This document shows, in pieces, positions 35,004 through 47,517 of a DNA stretch of 64,000 nt. The notes beneath the pieces were generated by a model that saw only the letters and a program-made list of their open reading frames with translations, made no database searches and had not been told where the DNA came from. Every line of letters starts with the position of its first letter. The first letter of the stretch is position 1. Both the position numbers and the translations under genes were made by a program. This stretch comes from Gymnopus androsaceus JB14. Its lineage: Eukaryota; Basidiomycota; Agaricomycetes; Agaricales; Omphalotaceae. The DNA lies in the NCBI GenBank assembly GCA_009733575.1, contig ML769739.1:1-64000 (forward strand). The letters run 5' to 3'.

Positions 35004-37581
35004 ATGAAGCGTAAGTGCCCGCCATTCAGATTCTTATGCTCTAGAACTCATGAAATGCTCAGGACGTAGCTCCCAGATCCTCACCTGCATTCTACTATCG
35101 ATGTTGATCATCGTTGGATTTATTTCCTACACGGTAAAGTATCTCTTTTCATCGCCTCCAACAACCGTAACCAACCAATTCAAAGCAGTCTATCTGGTAT
35201 CCCGAAAAGTTGCAACTTGGACTGCTCAAACTTTCGCCATCTCAATGGACTTTTGACGGTCTTTCGTCTCCCCCGCCCGAGGTATATCCATACGACGACC
35301 GTTACTTTTCCGGTTCTGTAGCTGCAATGGAAGCGGATGATGAGAAAAGGGAGGCAGTCGTGGCGGCTTTCAAGGTACGAGATTACTCTTCCTGGGAAAA
35401 AGTTCGCATGAACTCATCGTCTTTCATAGCACGCCTGGGGTGCATATGGTGAACAATTCGATCTCGGTCTTGCCAACAGCCTATCCTAACATTTCGATTT
35501 GTAGCACGAGATGCCATGGGATACGACGAATACCATCCTATCAAAGGAAGAGGATCGAATTTCTCAGCAAAGGGTGGAATCGGCTACACCGTAGTGGATG
35601 CCATAGATACAATGTATTTGATGGGACTTGAGGTCGGAATATGAAGTTGCGCGTCACTGGATTGAAACCGAGCTTTCATTCAATCACTCAGGTTCGATGG
35701 TTTCAACGTTCGAGGTGCGTTACCACTATAGATATACTATGCCTATATAACACATATTGCGTTTACAGACAACAATCCGTGTCCTAGGAGGTCTATTGAG
35801 TGCACGCTATCTCACCTCAGACGCCTTGTTTCTAAAGCACGCCGAGGACCTGGGACATCGCCTTGTAGTCGCATTCAATACTTCGTCAGGCCTTCCACAG
35901 CCAAGCTATTGATCTCGGCCAGCCCTTATACTTTACCGTCAACGTTCAATGACGACTAGTCCTGCCGAAGCAGGGAGTTTACAGCTGGAATTCAAGTATC
36001 TTGCGGAACTAACCCAAAACGAGACGTTTTGGCACAAGGCGGAACATGTCATCGCCGTGATGCGAAAGGGTCTGTTGCCCAGTGGATTAGCACCTACGAG
36101 TATGAAGTGTGTTGGAGAATTTCTATTATTTACGCGGCATATCTCTGACCACCATCGGTATGACCAGTGTTATGTTCGGGACCTTTCAGAGCTCGCTGGT
36201 GCGGCTCGGATCTTCAGCAGACTCGTATTATGAATATTTAGCTGTGAGTGGCAGTGAATTCATGACCTTTGTTATTCTTCTCTCATACGGTTTACAGAAA
36301 GCAATATCTGCAGACTGTGAGCCTGTATGCTTACCTTACCTTAAGAGCCTCTAACTGAATAGGTACACAGAACATGACGGAACCTATCTATCAAACGGTT
36401 CGTCAGAGCTTTTCACCAGACTACAATGATCGAGACCGGTTATCAATCGCAATTCAATCTAGATGTACGACCACGCCATGGATGGAATTGCGGAGAACCT
36501 CATGCAACAGACTCCCGAAGAAAATCTGACTTATATGGGCGAACTTAATCCTCTGGGCCGTCCTCTGGCTAACGACGGCACAATGAGGTTCGTACTTGTA
36601 ACTTCTACTAATTAAGATTCCTTCAAATTCTTTCCATTGCAGCACTTGGAATTTCGGAAACCGGCAGGAACACCTCGTCTGCTTCCTTGCTGGCTCCCTG
36701 ATGCTTGGTGCCAGTGACTTCTGGATCTCGAAACGGAAGCCACACGGTTTCGGTACCACCTCGACCATCACAGCTCACACCGCGAGGACTGAGAGACTGG
36801 AAGATGGGAATAGATTTCCTGGAAGGCTGCTTGAGCACACACGATACTTTGACGTGAGCGACTATGACTTTGTTTTGTCCGGCTACTTATGAGCATTCGT
36901 TGCGTTTAAGTGGATTAGCACCTGAAGTCGCACAATTCAGAGCCGCCGAAGATGTCGATTATCCGTACAGTAGAGATTGGTTCATTCCTGGAAGGTAAGA
37001 TTTCGAGAATCTCTCTCGCTTAACCTTACCGATTGTTTACTTGCAGGATGAGGAACACCAAAAACGACAAGTGGGCACCGTATGAAGCACAATATATGCT
37101 AAGGTTAGTACAATCAGAAACCACTTGAACGTCATTCACTCACTGTCTTCCGCAGGCCAGAAATCGTTGAATCGCTGTTCATCGCCTGGCGTCTAACCGG
37201 CGACCTTCGCTATCGCGACTGGGCATGGAACATCTTTTCTTCCATTGAAAAGCACGCTCGGATACCAACAGGCGGATACGCTACCGTTTCAGATGTGGAT
37301 CAAATCCCGGTCAAGTTGGTGGATAAACAGGAAACGTTTTTCTTGAGCGAAACACTGAAATACCTCTATCTTACGTTCTGTGAGTCCAATGTTCTTCCAT
37401 TACAAGGTGCGGTTTATGTTGAAATATCTGAAGCTACTGCTAAATGTTCGCTTCTAGACATTGTATTCAATACTGAGGTAGGTGCTAGGTCCTTGAATTC
37501 GACACGTACTGAGAGGTGTATATATCTCAGGCGCATCCTTTTCCTTTGTTTAATCCCACAATTAAAGCGGAGTTTGTGTAA
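35004..37581 (+). CDS. GH47 class I alpha-1,2-mannosidase (ER/Golgi)
   Basis: This family trims alpha-1,2-mannose from N-glycans in the secretory pathway. About 16 short introns join the exons. The tiny first exon (ATG AAG C) is followed by a type II signal anchor (ILTCILLSMLIIVGFISYT). Next come HAWGAY-ARDAMGYDEYHP, GGIGYTVVDAIDTMYLMGLE, RVLGGLLSA, AGSLQLEFKYLAELT, SADSYYEYL, QYLQT, HLVCFLAGSL, RDWKMGIDFLEGC, TGLAPEVAQF, RPEIVESLF, ETFFLSETLKYLYL and the closing FNTEAHPFP, with the conserved acidic residues in place. The stop is at 37579-37581. Two places do not join: an extra base near 35632 (MGLE before EYEVARHWIE) and a shift near 35905 (SGLPQPS before IDLGQP) with a return by 35949. These are true lesions or sequence errors. 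Confidence 0.85.
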
Positions 37582-37664
37582 GAGGATATTTAATGTGAAG
37601 TACGATTGAGTACGATAAAAGTAATAAAAATAATATAAAACATACAAAGATACGAACCGACAAT

Positions 37665-37736
37665 TCCCTCTAGCCGACTTGAACGACTGACCTCGTCATT
37701 ACTAGTGACGCGCTCTACCAGCTGAGCTAAGAGGGA
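37665..37736 (-). tRNA. tRNA-Thr (anticodon AGT)
   Basis: The 72-nt cloverleaf read on the minus strand has a perfect 7-bp acceptor (TCCCTCT / AGAGGGA), the A-box TAGCTCAGCTGG, a 5-bp anticodon stem with loop CTAGTAA (anticodon AGT, threonine), and a T-arm AGTCG-TTCAAGT-CGGCT. No intron is present. It lies 83 bp past the GH47 stop codon on the opposite strand. Confidence 0.93.
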
Positions 37737-37851
37737 TTACAAGTGTTGCATATGTCAGAAACACATTAGACATTTAGCAGAAGGAGTAACTAGAATATGA
37801 CAAAATCATCGGGACAGCAGAAAATGTACTACAGATGATACATAGCGAAAA

Positions 37852-40230
37852 CTACTTATGCTCAGATTGCATCACCAGCCGAGAAAACCTACTCCGATTG
37901 CGTATCGCTGGACCGTAGAAGAATAGAATCTGTAGAATGAACGTCCGGTTAGTCGGTCAACTGCAGCAATTCTGCCAGGCAGTTCATTTAACTTACAAAG
38001 GGAATCGGCATTAGAAGACAAGCGATACAACCGAATAAAGTATTCGCCCATTTGAATGTTAGTTTCGCATACATTTGCTCAGTAAAGAGTGGAAAGCTGT
38101 CGCTGCGAGGTTTCGGCACAAACTTTGTCCTGCCAAAGCAGAAGAAGCGAATGGACCGTAGCTGGAAATGGGTGTTGTCAGATTACGACGCGGAAAATAA
38201 TGATAGCCAGATAGCCAATCGTACCAGTCGGCGAGATAGGTAAACACGGCTAGGTAAATGATGAACGTGCCATACAGAAAGATCTGAAGACCATTGAACG
38301 GATGATTAGAGTTAAGTAAATACTTGGAGCTTCAGAAAATTACCGTGATTCCAATCGTCAAAACAATCCAAGGGACGTGGCTAAACGTTGACCAGGCATA
38401 GATGAACATCCCACAAGGAATAAGTACAGCAGCACAGCAAGCCAGGTATAATCGAGCTTCCGGTCCACGAGTGCCAAAGTTTCTACTGCAATAAACAGTA
38501 AAATCGCGCTGCTCGTGTTAGTAGAAGACGACTTACTGGTATAAATGCTCTTGAAAAAAGTTTGTAGCGAAACCAAGCACAGAACCGATTCTGAAATTAA
38601 AATCAGCAGCGGTATATACAGGGTAGTATCTCGAGAATGACTCGACATACATGAATGTTAGGAAAACAGTTCCTATCTGACCGATATTAAACCCATGAAT
38701 GTCACTGAAGACTAAGCCGATGGACCTAGGTGGGCATTTAGAGAAGCGTGCGCGAATGAGACTCGGAAAACACACTCAATCATGCAATACAAAATACCCC
38801 ATACAAAACCTATCCATAACTGAAAAATGAATGAGACGAATAAAATGGGGATACCACATTGGACAGCACTCACACTAAAGCTAGCCACAACAGGTTCAGT
38901 TATGAGTAGATCTGCGGAATTTAGTATTCCTAGACTTGATCCAGTTACTAAAGCTTACGAATTGGTCTTGTACAGGATATCCAAATCAGAGTGGTGAGCT
39001 TCATCCGCTCATCCTCGATCCTAGCACGATATCGATGATCACCAGTTTCCTTTCGTATCTTTTTGGCAATTCTTGTCAGAATTATTGAAGAACGCGTTTC
39101 TTTCATGATGATTGGGACGAGCAGGAGGTAGAAGCCGGTAATTCTAAACGAACAAGTCAACAGGATAAGACGGCGGAGGTCGGTCAACCTACATCATCTG
39201 AATCCACTGAATCCATCGCCACTCTAACCGAGGGTTCATCTCCACCCAACCAGCATAGACGGGACCAAATCCCGTACCGCCTATCGCTGCGACGGCAAAG
39301 AAAGACATGGGTAGGCCTCGTCTTTTCAACGAGGAAATCATTCAAAAAAAACCACCCCAAGAGCGAAAGGGAAAACATACTCATGACTTTGCCAAATATC
39401 TGCAATTGTCCCTCCAACCATAGTAGCCCATGTAGAGCCAAACGCTCCTTGGATGAATCGCGCTATAAGCACTGTTTGGATGTTGTGTGCTCTAGTATAA
39501 GACAGAAGATACTGAGCAATTGCGAGGATACATTCTGTTGGCCTCTTGACACTCACGTTGCTATCACAAGATACATGAACAAAACCCCAGTGGCTGACAT
39601 GTAGTACAAGGGCTGTCGACCTATCTCCTCACTGAACGAGGCTGTCACAAGAGGTACAATCCCGAAACCCAACGCGTAAAGACTCAAGCCTATTGTAGCT
39701 TGAAATTCCGTGCAATTTAGATCAGCTATCATCGAGTCGAACCCCATATTGTACGTGCTCGCGGTGCAAGCTAAAGCGTTTTAATTTTTAGCCGAGAAAA
39801 ATCAGTCGAGGGACCAACTCACAGGCAAGGAAAGTAGAGAAACACGCTAGACAGGTTATAGACCATTTTTTCGAACGGGAGAAGTTTATTGGATTCCGTG
39901 CGTCTCCTTGTTCGAATTCTATCTATTTATTGGAGGCTGGTAAATAAAAACGTTGCAAAATGCTTAATAGACTCTACTCACATAGCGAGGCCGGTACTCT
40001 GTTTTCTCCAACTCTGATTCGTTGGTGTTCTTGGAATTCCCGATCGGAGCGGCCAGAACGGGCCTCGATGTCGATGAAAGGCTAAGCCTTGGATCGAGAC
40101 TGGGCTCTCGCACATCTTCGACCGACTTGACCACAACTCCTCCGAATCCCTTGAGTTCACGCTTTGGCTCTAGCTCGGCAAAAACGGTGCTTGCTGCTGG
40201 TGAAACCAAACTATCAGCGTGTTGGACCAT
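37852..40230 (-). CDS. MFS transporter, DHA1 drug:H+ antiporter type
   Basis: This is a plasma-membrane 12-helix transporter related to polyamine/drug exporters. Exon 1 (39982-40230) encodes the cytosolic N-terminus. After a 59-bp intron come EFEQGDARNPINFSRSKKW, CTASTYNMGFDSMIADL, GLSLYALGFGIVPLV, LYYMSATGVLFMYLV, ARFIQGAFGSTWATMVGGTI (the family signature), then IAKKIRKETGDHRYRARIED (central loop), FSDIHGFNIGQIG, YLADC-YGPFASSALAGQSL-CRNLAATA and FKWANTLFGCIACLLMP. The end is FFYGPAIRNRSRFS with TAG at 37852-37854. One base appears to be missing near 38095, between LAATA and FPLFTEQMYAKL; this would truncate the last helices unless it is a sequence error. Everything else joins in phase. Confidence 0.85.
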
Positions 40231-40740
40231 AGCGAGCGTGAATGGTTAAAGTTAGAGAACAGAGAAAAAGAGGACTGGAGTCATGACATTAAGCCAAACC
40301 AAAAAAGCAGGTGGAGTATCTATGAGGCCTAGGAAGAAAGATGAACAGCTAGCCGATCCCGGCGGATGGTACCGAACTACCCTGTTTGATTTTACGTTAT
40401 GGGCGCGTCTTATTTAACCTTATAACGCGTCGCATCTTCAGACATCAGTTCATCGCAATGAGGCCTTGATCCATACACCGGGATGAAAATAACAGTCGAG
40501 CACACCTTGAATTCGGATGTCACTGACAACGGTTCTTGAGAACATAGTTGCATCTCTAGTGAACTCTCTGTAGATATTCTGAGGCAGCCGCGCGTACGGA
40601 AGGGCTCACTATTAAAGGGCTAAATAAGCCTTAGTCGATGGGGCTATTCGTACAAAGATCTAGCTATATATGTAAATACTCACCGCTTTGAGTTTGATAT
40701 AGGCCCCTGAATGACACTACGATTCTGGTCTAACAGCTGC

Positions 40741-41198
40741 TTGCAAATTTGTAGCATAGATTTTGCGAAATGCTCTTTAGTGATCTTATTTACAACCAAA
40801 CACGCCACCGCTTGGCCAGTGTCAGTTAATTTTGTCAGACGTCTTGCCATGCCTCCTCAAATAGTAATGGACAATTTTCGCTACATCCATCCAGCTGCAA
40901 AAGACAGAAGGAGAGCGAATAGGAAAATATATACTCATGGGGAAAAGGCTGAGAGTTGCTCGAAGGTAACGCACAGGTTACGCACTAGTCCATTTGTTGA
41001 TGTTCTCCAGGTTCAGGGATGTCAAGGTGTAGAGAAAAAAAAAATGCTTTACATGGTCTGGCGTTGAGGAGACCTGCGGAATATGCAGGTGACCGTGCAG
41101 CGGAGCAGGCATCGAGGCTCCGGCATGACGTTGTTCTATTTGGCTGTAAATAAGATCACTAAAGAGTATTTCGCAAAATCTATGCTACAAATTTGCAA
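40741..41198. repeat. 54-bp inverted repeat, 350 bp apart
   Basis: The arm starting ttgcaaatttgtagcataga (40741-40794) is repeated inverted at 41145-41198 with a single mismatch. Outer flanks share weaker similarity (atgacac). The interior has no known coding. It is a foldback element or a MITE whose outer ends have decayed. The flanks 40231-40740 and 41199-42179 hold no recognised gene. Confidence 0.7.
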
Positions 41199-42179
41199 GT
41201 GGCTGAAATGACGCTATACCAGGGCTCGCTCTAAATGACACTAATTCGGGCGTGCTTCAGGCGTGCTTCAGTAGGAGTTTCTGGTGACCTTTTGATATAT
41301 ACTATCTGGCGCTCGATAACTCCCATGGCCACATCCCTTCTAAATCCAGTCTAGTGGGTGTAGGCTCCAATAGCTTTGGCATGTAAAATTCCTATTTACA
41401 CAAAAAGGGTTACTTTTCAGAAATGGTATGTAGCATTCAGAATTCTTCGCCAGATGAGAAGTAATTCTTACATACTTGCCTTGAGAGTAGGGAAGGAATA
41501 ATAAGAAGCTATAAGTGAAGTTGATATATCGCTCGCTTTCGTGACAGGGATAGACAACGACAGATATGCTTCCGGATGGGCCCGAAGTATTTGCAGAGAT
41601 GCTCTGCCCTTAAAGTGAAGAGGTGACTTCTGCTACCGAATCTGATCATAGAGCAGCGTACGCTTTCACCTTGCGTTTTTTTACATGCTACACACCTGAT
41701 CCAGAGTCGAGTTAAGTATTAGCCGTAGGGGGCACTTCCCTGTGTGCTAATTAGCTTTTGTTCTAGTCCAGCATTAAGTATCAAACCAATCCGAAGGTTA
41801 ATCGACGTAAGGGGTTCCGACCTCTGTAAATCCAATTGGTAGAGCCGAAATTCGGAGAGTGCGTAGTGCTGAGTCATGAATCCGCATGGTGGGCTTAAAT
41901 GAGAGCCGAGCGTCTTTGCCCGCGGTCTACCGTGTCGAATAACCGGCTCCGTCGTATTCTATCCCCGTTTTAGCTTTATTCTCGAACCTCAATTACTGAA
42001 CACGTGTATCTCAAGACTGAAGTCATCTAACCCTGCACGCAGACAATAAATGCAGAAGACGAGAGTTTGCTGCGTGGAAGAACGGTCTATCAAATAATAC
42101 GCTTTGGCCTGTGACAAATCAGAATATTATCCGAGCGTCAGCAGATGTCCCTGCTCAAGAAAAAAATTAGCTGGATAGA

Positions 42180-42280
42180 CCGTATTAGCCGCATGTCTCA
42201 AAACAATTTTGAGATGTGGAGCTATTCAAAAACAATCCAAAAATTGACCAAAAACATTTTGAGACATGCAGCTAATACGG
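42180..42280. repeat. 101-bp foldback with 24-bp arms
   Basis: ccgtattagccgcatgtctc and aaaa (42180-42203) pair with the inverted arm at 42257-42280, with one mismatch. An internal tctcaaaa / ttttgaga pair adds a second stem. It resembles a very short MITE. Confidence 0.65.
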
Positions 42281-42482
42281 CCTGATGACAGCTGTTCCAA
42301 AAAACCTAGGCCACTTCGTAATTTTGCTGCAGTGACACAAGCAGTTCAATTCTGGCAGGGCTTGTAGGCAATTGAATCAAATGGAGTAGCAACTGAATAG
42401 GGAGCTGTATATAAACACAATTCTATAGCATGCTATAGTTCTGGACAGTAGGTACCCTTGCTGTGGGTGCTATGGGTGCTGT

Positions 42483-42790
42483 TGTTAGAAATAAGAAATG
42501 GAGTTTAAATGATTGTGTAGCCGTTTGACCTTGACTGGGCCCTGAGGCAAACGGGTAAGGTACATGAGTAACTACATACTGTATTTATACCTGTAAGAAT
42601 GACTATGTCATAGTGCATATAACAGGAAAGTAGGTACTATGTGAATATTGGTGGCTACTATGCATACAGTAAAGTGGCTACTGTGAGTATATGCATGATA
42701 CTGTGGTGTATGTGCAAATATCTCCTGTGATATCATAAATTCATAAGTATGTTGTAATGTGGCTAAATAGATTTTCTGTAAATTCCAACA
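42483..42790 (-). mobile_element. solo LTR, Copia-like, TSD GCTGT
   Basis: On the minus strand the LTR starts TGTTGGAATTT at 42790 and ends TCTAACA at 42483. It is flanked by an exact 5-bp duplication GCTGT (42478-42482 and 42791-42795). It shares GTAGCCAC and CTTTACTGTATG blocks with the solo LTR at 18143-18528. Confidence 0.82.
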
Positions 42791-42795
42791 GCTGT

Positions 42796-43519
42796 ACAGA
42801 ACTGTCCAGCTCTGTACAGTACACCCAGGTTTTGCTGATGAATGATACTGAAAAACTGATACAGTGCCTTTAGAATAGGAATCAAACAAGTCGAACAATG
42901 TACGTTTCTCTTGCATCATAACTAACCACCAAAATGATACAAAAGAAGCAAGCCGTCTAGAGGCTTGGGAAGTATGCTACAATAGTGGGCATGACTCTTG
43001 TCAGTGCGTGCACTGCAGCGAGTATCATCTATATCATCCCTTGAACACAGCCCAAAATGTACTTCCCAAAAACCGCTCGCTATCATCAATTTCATGGCGG
43101 TAGTAACATGTGGACTCACTTGTACAGCGCAGATTGCGGACAACGGCGATGAAGTCAGCTTTACTCATATAGAATTGATTAGTAAGGAGGGTTTGGAAGG
43201 TGAAAAACTGCATTGTTATATTAGATGATACTCACCATGAAAGAGCGATATTTGCTAACATTCTCGCTTCACTTGACGCATGTTTCCCGAACTTGGAACA
43301 ATTGAACTATGGTCAATGCGCGGGTTCAGTGTGCTAGGAACTGGTTGTGAACATCTGATCTTAGGATAGTATCTGCCAATGATGCCAATCGAAATGTTGG
43401 CTGTTGTCATAGCGGTGGCTGCTGTTATTTAAACCATTGTCTGGTGTTCGATAGCTTCCAGAACACTCCATACTTGCCAGCTTTCTTCTTCCTCCACTAG
43501 GGCAACAATTTGGCTACCA
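42796..43519. other. duplicated promoter region of the first membrane-protein gene
   Basis: Segments around accaccaaaatg, gaagcaagcc, agtatcatc and atcatcccttgaac return in the same order at 49630-50270 upstream of the second gene. This shows that the duplication included about 600 bp of upstream DNA. No other gene is recognised. Confidence 0.6.
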
Positions 43520-45218
43520 ATGTCTACCGTCTGGTTTATGGTCGACGATACAGATCCCAGGTTCAATTATACTGGGTCTTGGACTCCTTTGACACTGAAT
43601 GCAACACAAGTGGAGAAATCAAATAAAGGGCCAGCGACTGGACTTCTCCCCAGCGGTCCTGTGTACAACAATACATTGCATGAGGCAAGGGGAAACATTA
43701 GTGTTAGCTTTCGGTTTAATGGTACGTTTCACTACATCAAGTCTACGGTTGTTTTTTGAAAAACCTTCAAGGTTCTGGCTTTCTGGGACTGTATGGATCA
43801 CTGGATGCGAGCGGGTTATTTGATCCAGCAGATGCAGAAGGGACTCTTGCTCCTTCGGTCGATTGTTCGCTCGATGGTGTTGCAATCGGAACACCAGAGA
43901 CAGGCAATCTCGCGGCAACTCCGTCACCAAACCAATTTTCGAACAACGCCCTTTTTTGTGTCATTCAGGGCAGTATAAGCAGTATCAGTGAGGACGCTGG
44001 CGGCTTTCAACCAGGAATCGGAGAGCATGTATTGGAAATAGCTGTTACCAACTTCCCGAGCACCCTAGGCTGGTTCTTTGACTATCTCACGTTTGAGAGT
44101 GTGCCCGATCCCGTGGTATTGGATGGAGAAATACTACAGGCGGGGATGGCACAAGTTATCGACAATGTAACAGATTACAGCATGCTCACCTTTCCCGAAT
44201 CGCAAGGTTGGGTCTTCGATACAAATGATTTGGAGACCTTGTCGGGTAATCACTCCAATGTCACAATCAATTTTAATGGTGAGTTCCCTTATCAGTATTT
44301 CGGATGATTGTTGATACGAAGTTAAGACCTCTAGGAACATCGCTGTCCATGTATGGAGGCTTATTCGGATTAAACGATGACCCTTTCGCAAATGGCATAT
44401 ATCAAGTTGACAAGGAGGATCCTGTTGGGTTTCAGGTACCAATTTTGAGCTCGGATGCATACAACCAACTCATATTCACGGCCGATGACCTTAATATTGG
44501 AGCACATTCTGTAATCGTGTCTTTCAATATCAGCCCACAAAGTCAGATGCAACTCGATTATTTTTATATTAACGCAAGTAATGTTATATCTGAACAGTCG
44601 AATTCACCGACATCCATCCTCCCCAGCAGCACCCCTAGCTCGACCACCACTTCCCCTTCTCTTTCATCCCATGCAAAACATCCTGCAGTTTTACTTGGAG
44701 CTATTCTGGGATCTGTTATTCCAGTCGTGCTGCTGATAGCGGTGATTCTCTTGTGGTGGAGAAGATCCAGGCGAAAGAGAGCACGCAATGCTCAGTCAGC
44801 TCAGCATGTAACAGCTCCCTTTCCCTTTGTTAATCCAAGCCACTCCACTGTTCAAGAAGTTCAAGAAGGCTCGTTGTTGGTGCTACCGCCTTCAAGTTCC
44901 AAAAATATCTCAGGTAAATGTCAGAGTGTTTTAATCTGCGCCGCAAAGTCTTATAACTCCTTTGGCCACGTAGATAATGTTCCTTCTTCCTCCTCATTAT
45001 CAGCAGCTAGTCTCCCGGAAGCAGCCCTAACGATGAAACTTCAGCAGCGTCTTGTCATCATGCAAGACCAACTTCAGGCTCATCAACGAGATGAGCAATT
45101 GGATCCCCAAATATTGCCTACTGTGCATACGGATAGTGGTTTGAGGCTTAGGGGAGAAGGAGCACTTCAGCTTGACGTGCCAACAGAAGAGATACCACCG
45201 AGTTATACGGAGCAATAA
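43520..45218 (+). CDS. two-module type I membrane protein with PPxY tail (copy 1)
   Basis: Four exons (43520-43721, 43772-44278, 44335-44913, 44974-45218) give 510 residues, all joined in phase. The ectodomain has two beta-sandwich modules of a family common in Agaricomycetes. The first starts VWFMVDDTDPRFNYTGSW and contains GSGFLGLYGSLDASG and the Cys of SVDCSLDG. The second starts near DYSMLTFPESQGW and contains GTSLSMYGGLFGL and LDYFYI. Many N-glycosylation sites are present. A Ser/Thr/Pro linker leads to a membrane helix (VLLGAILGSVIPVVLLIAVI) and a basic stop (WWRRSRRKRAR). The tail ends EEIPPSYTEQ, which contains a PPxY motif. No signal peptide precedes the first Met, so an upstream exon may be missing. 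The function of the family is unknown to me; cell-surface sensing or adhesion is a guess. Confidence 0.8.
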
Positions 45219-46101
45219 TCAGCCTAGATTTATGTCCGCTCAAATAATACGCTTTGGCATGTGACAAATTTAGGAAATTAGAATATCATCTGAGCACAAA
45301 ACCAAAAACGAGTGGTAAAATAGCTAAATAGTCGGATAAAAATACTAGTATACTCATGTGATCATGAAGGATAATACGAATCTAGCCTAAGTAGTTCCAA
45401 CGCCACTGGCAGAGCAACTGCTTTACTGATTCCCAGCAGATGTCCCTGCTCAAGAAAAAAAATTAGCTGGATGAAAAGGTTATAGACATGCACCAAATCT
45501 CCATGTTAGCAATGTACACACTGTAAAAAAGCTATTTCAGAATCAGATTGAGGAAAAAAAAGGAATCATTGATCTTGACTCCAAGTCTTCACAAAAACTC
45601 GAAACCACAACAGTCAATTATCTCGAAGAAAATAAGATTAAACAAAAAATTATCGGCTAGAATCGGAAAAGATTCAGAGTCCAGAGTCGAAAGACTCGAG
45701 CACATCACCAGTAGCGTAATCGCTCTCTCTCCCATCCATCTTCTCCAATCAAAGGAAAGAGAACATAGCCTGCGTCACCACGAGCGTTCGTACGCCTGAA
45801 GATATCACAACGCCGTATCCGAGCTTCATGATGAGGGAATCAAATAAGAGCGCTGTCCAGCATGCATTATTTCCCCTCGTACATGGATTATTGTCTCCTA
45901 ACTATAAAAGTCTTCCATATATTTTGTAGTTGAAAGCTATAGCTCATAATCAAACGACCCGTGTTACTCGAGAGGACAGCCGCAGAAGCTCAAGACTACG
46001 AAGAGCAGGACCTAGTTAGACTGTAGCCTGAGCGAGAGTGACGAACACGCCGCCAAGAAGATTCGGAGGCGCGCGTCTATCTCCCGCCTTGACCATATAA
46101 C
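45219..46101. other. intergenic with duplicated segments
   Basis: Positions 45241-45300 and 45436-45473 repeat DNA found at 42091-42140 and 42141-42176 upstream of the gene. No coding is recognised. Confidence 0.55.
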
Positions 46102-46103
46102 GA

Positions 46104-46334
46104 TTAACCCAAGAGGAGACGAAGATTCCGATCGCTGATATAGTCTCACGGTAGGGGGGTTACCAAAAAGGAAGGAGTCCAGAGCAAGGTCTTTCGGCAT
46201 CTGGCAACCGATACTGTTTCAGAGCGCTAAAGCTCCTTAGCGCCGATGGCCTTGTCTAGACTCCTTCCTTTTTGATACCCCCCCTACCGTGAGACTATAT
46301 CAGCGATCGGAATCTTCGTCTCCTCTTGGATTAA
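46104..46334. repeat. foldback element with arms of about 75-90 bp
   Basis: The left arm (aagaggagacgaagattccg, then atcgctgatatagtctcacg and gtaggggggttaccaaaaagg) is repeated inverted on the right (46247-46334) with few mismatches. The short loop holds another perfect hairpin gcgctaa / ttagcgc (46224-46243). There is no coding. The interval 46335-47517 shows no recognised gene. Confidence 0.75.
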
Positions 46335-47517
46335 CCTCTGGCCAGAGACCCTCTCCGTTGCGCTATATATAGCGAGCTCGACCCACGTGAGGAAGAGGGC
46401 TACTAATACATCTATTTCAAATGCGCCAAAACCCAAGAAGCCAGAAAGACGAGGAGAGCGTGAAGGCCGGTATGACGATAGGGCCACTTTTGCAAGGAAG
46501 TCAACAAGGTTAATAAGACTCCGGAATACATGAGGGAATAAGGAACGCTTTAGGCCGGGTATTCTTCACTCAATGCACGAACCGGCCAGATCGATAAGGA
46601 CTCGCAAAAGGAGTCCGTAGCTGGTAGCCGTGTTCAATACAAATCACCTCCAATAGTGACACAATGCACGAGGACCACAACCGTGACCTTTTGCTGAGAG
46701 TGGTATGATATCATGCAGAGAGAGTTATAACGGAGGCCAGAATAGGAGAACGGATGTGTGTGGGTAGGAGATTGTGGCGCCGAGGTTTGACTGTTCGAAA
46801 TAACATGGCAGCAGCACTACAATTATGCAGATACACACAGATACGCATAGTATGACGATAAAATGGAGACATATTTTCATTTTCACGTATGAGGAAGGGC
46901 TGAACGTTCAACTGCGGTGAGACATTAGCGGGCTGATAGATTTAGACAAGGCTCACCGAAAGATATGGATGAAGGCGAGTCAGAGCCTGAAATCTATATT
47001 TCCGGAAAAGCACCACATTTTCTTTAGAGAATATCACTTGGATCGTTAATGTACGCTCTGCGGAGGTCTTCAACTATCCCGAGACTTGAGGAGAAGAGAG
47101 TTTTTGATTAGATTACTGGTGAGCCACCAGAGAAAAAGTCGAGTTATACGTTGGGAGCCTCTCGTTCCTGGTCTGTGTTGCCTTGAGGGAAGAAAAAAAA
47201 CGGCGAAATCGGCCAGGAGCCGACAGCCCATTTCAAATTTATTTGAAATAGGCGGCGACCGAACGGAACTAGCCCGCTGGCCCCATTTTTGAACGAAGAT
47301 GCTGTACATGCTGTTGCTCACAATTATTGGCTTGGTTAAACAATTTTCATTATCCGGTTGTCCACGCAAAATAATATTTTCTCCTTAAAAAGGCATCGGA
47401 TGATTCCTGATACCAAGTAACTTTGCTGGTCAAGTTCCTTCTTTGCGTCGTCTTTGCTGGCTCAAAGTCCGCCACTTATCTTTAATCGATACTCTAATTC
47501 ACGTCATCTCTACCAAC

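Noticed and set aside
36230..36912. Apparent frameshifts in the second half of the GH47 gene
   Set aside because: Short introns with proper GT..AG borders and phases explain them (YEYLA-QYLQT, LQT-NMTEP, PHG-LRDWK, LT-GLAPE).
45548..45799. Frame rich in Lys and Ser
   Set aside because: No family resemblance and low-complexity composition in intergenic DNA.
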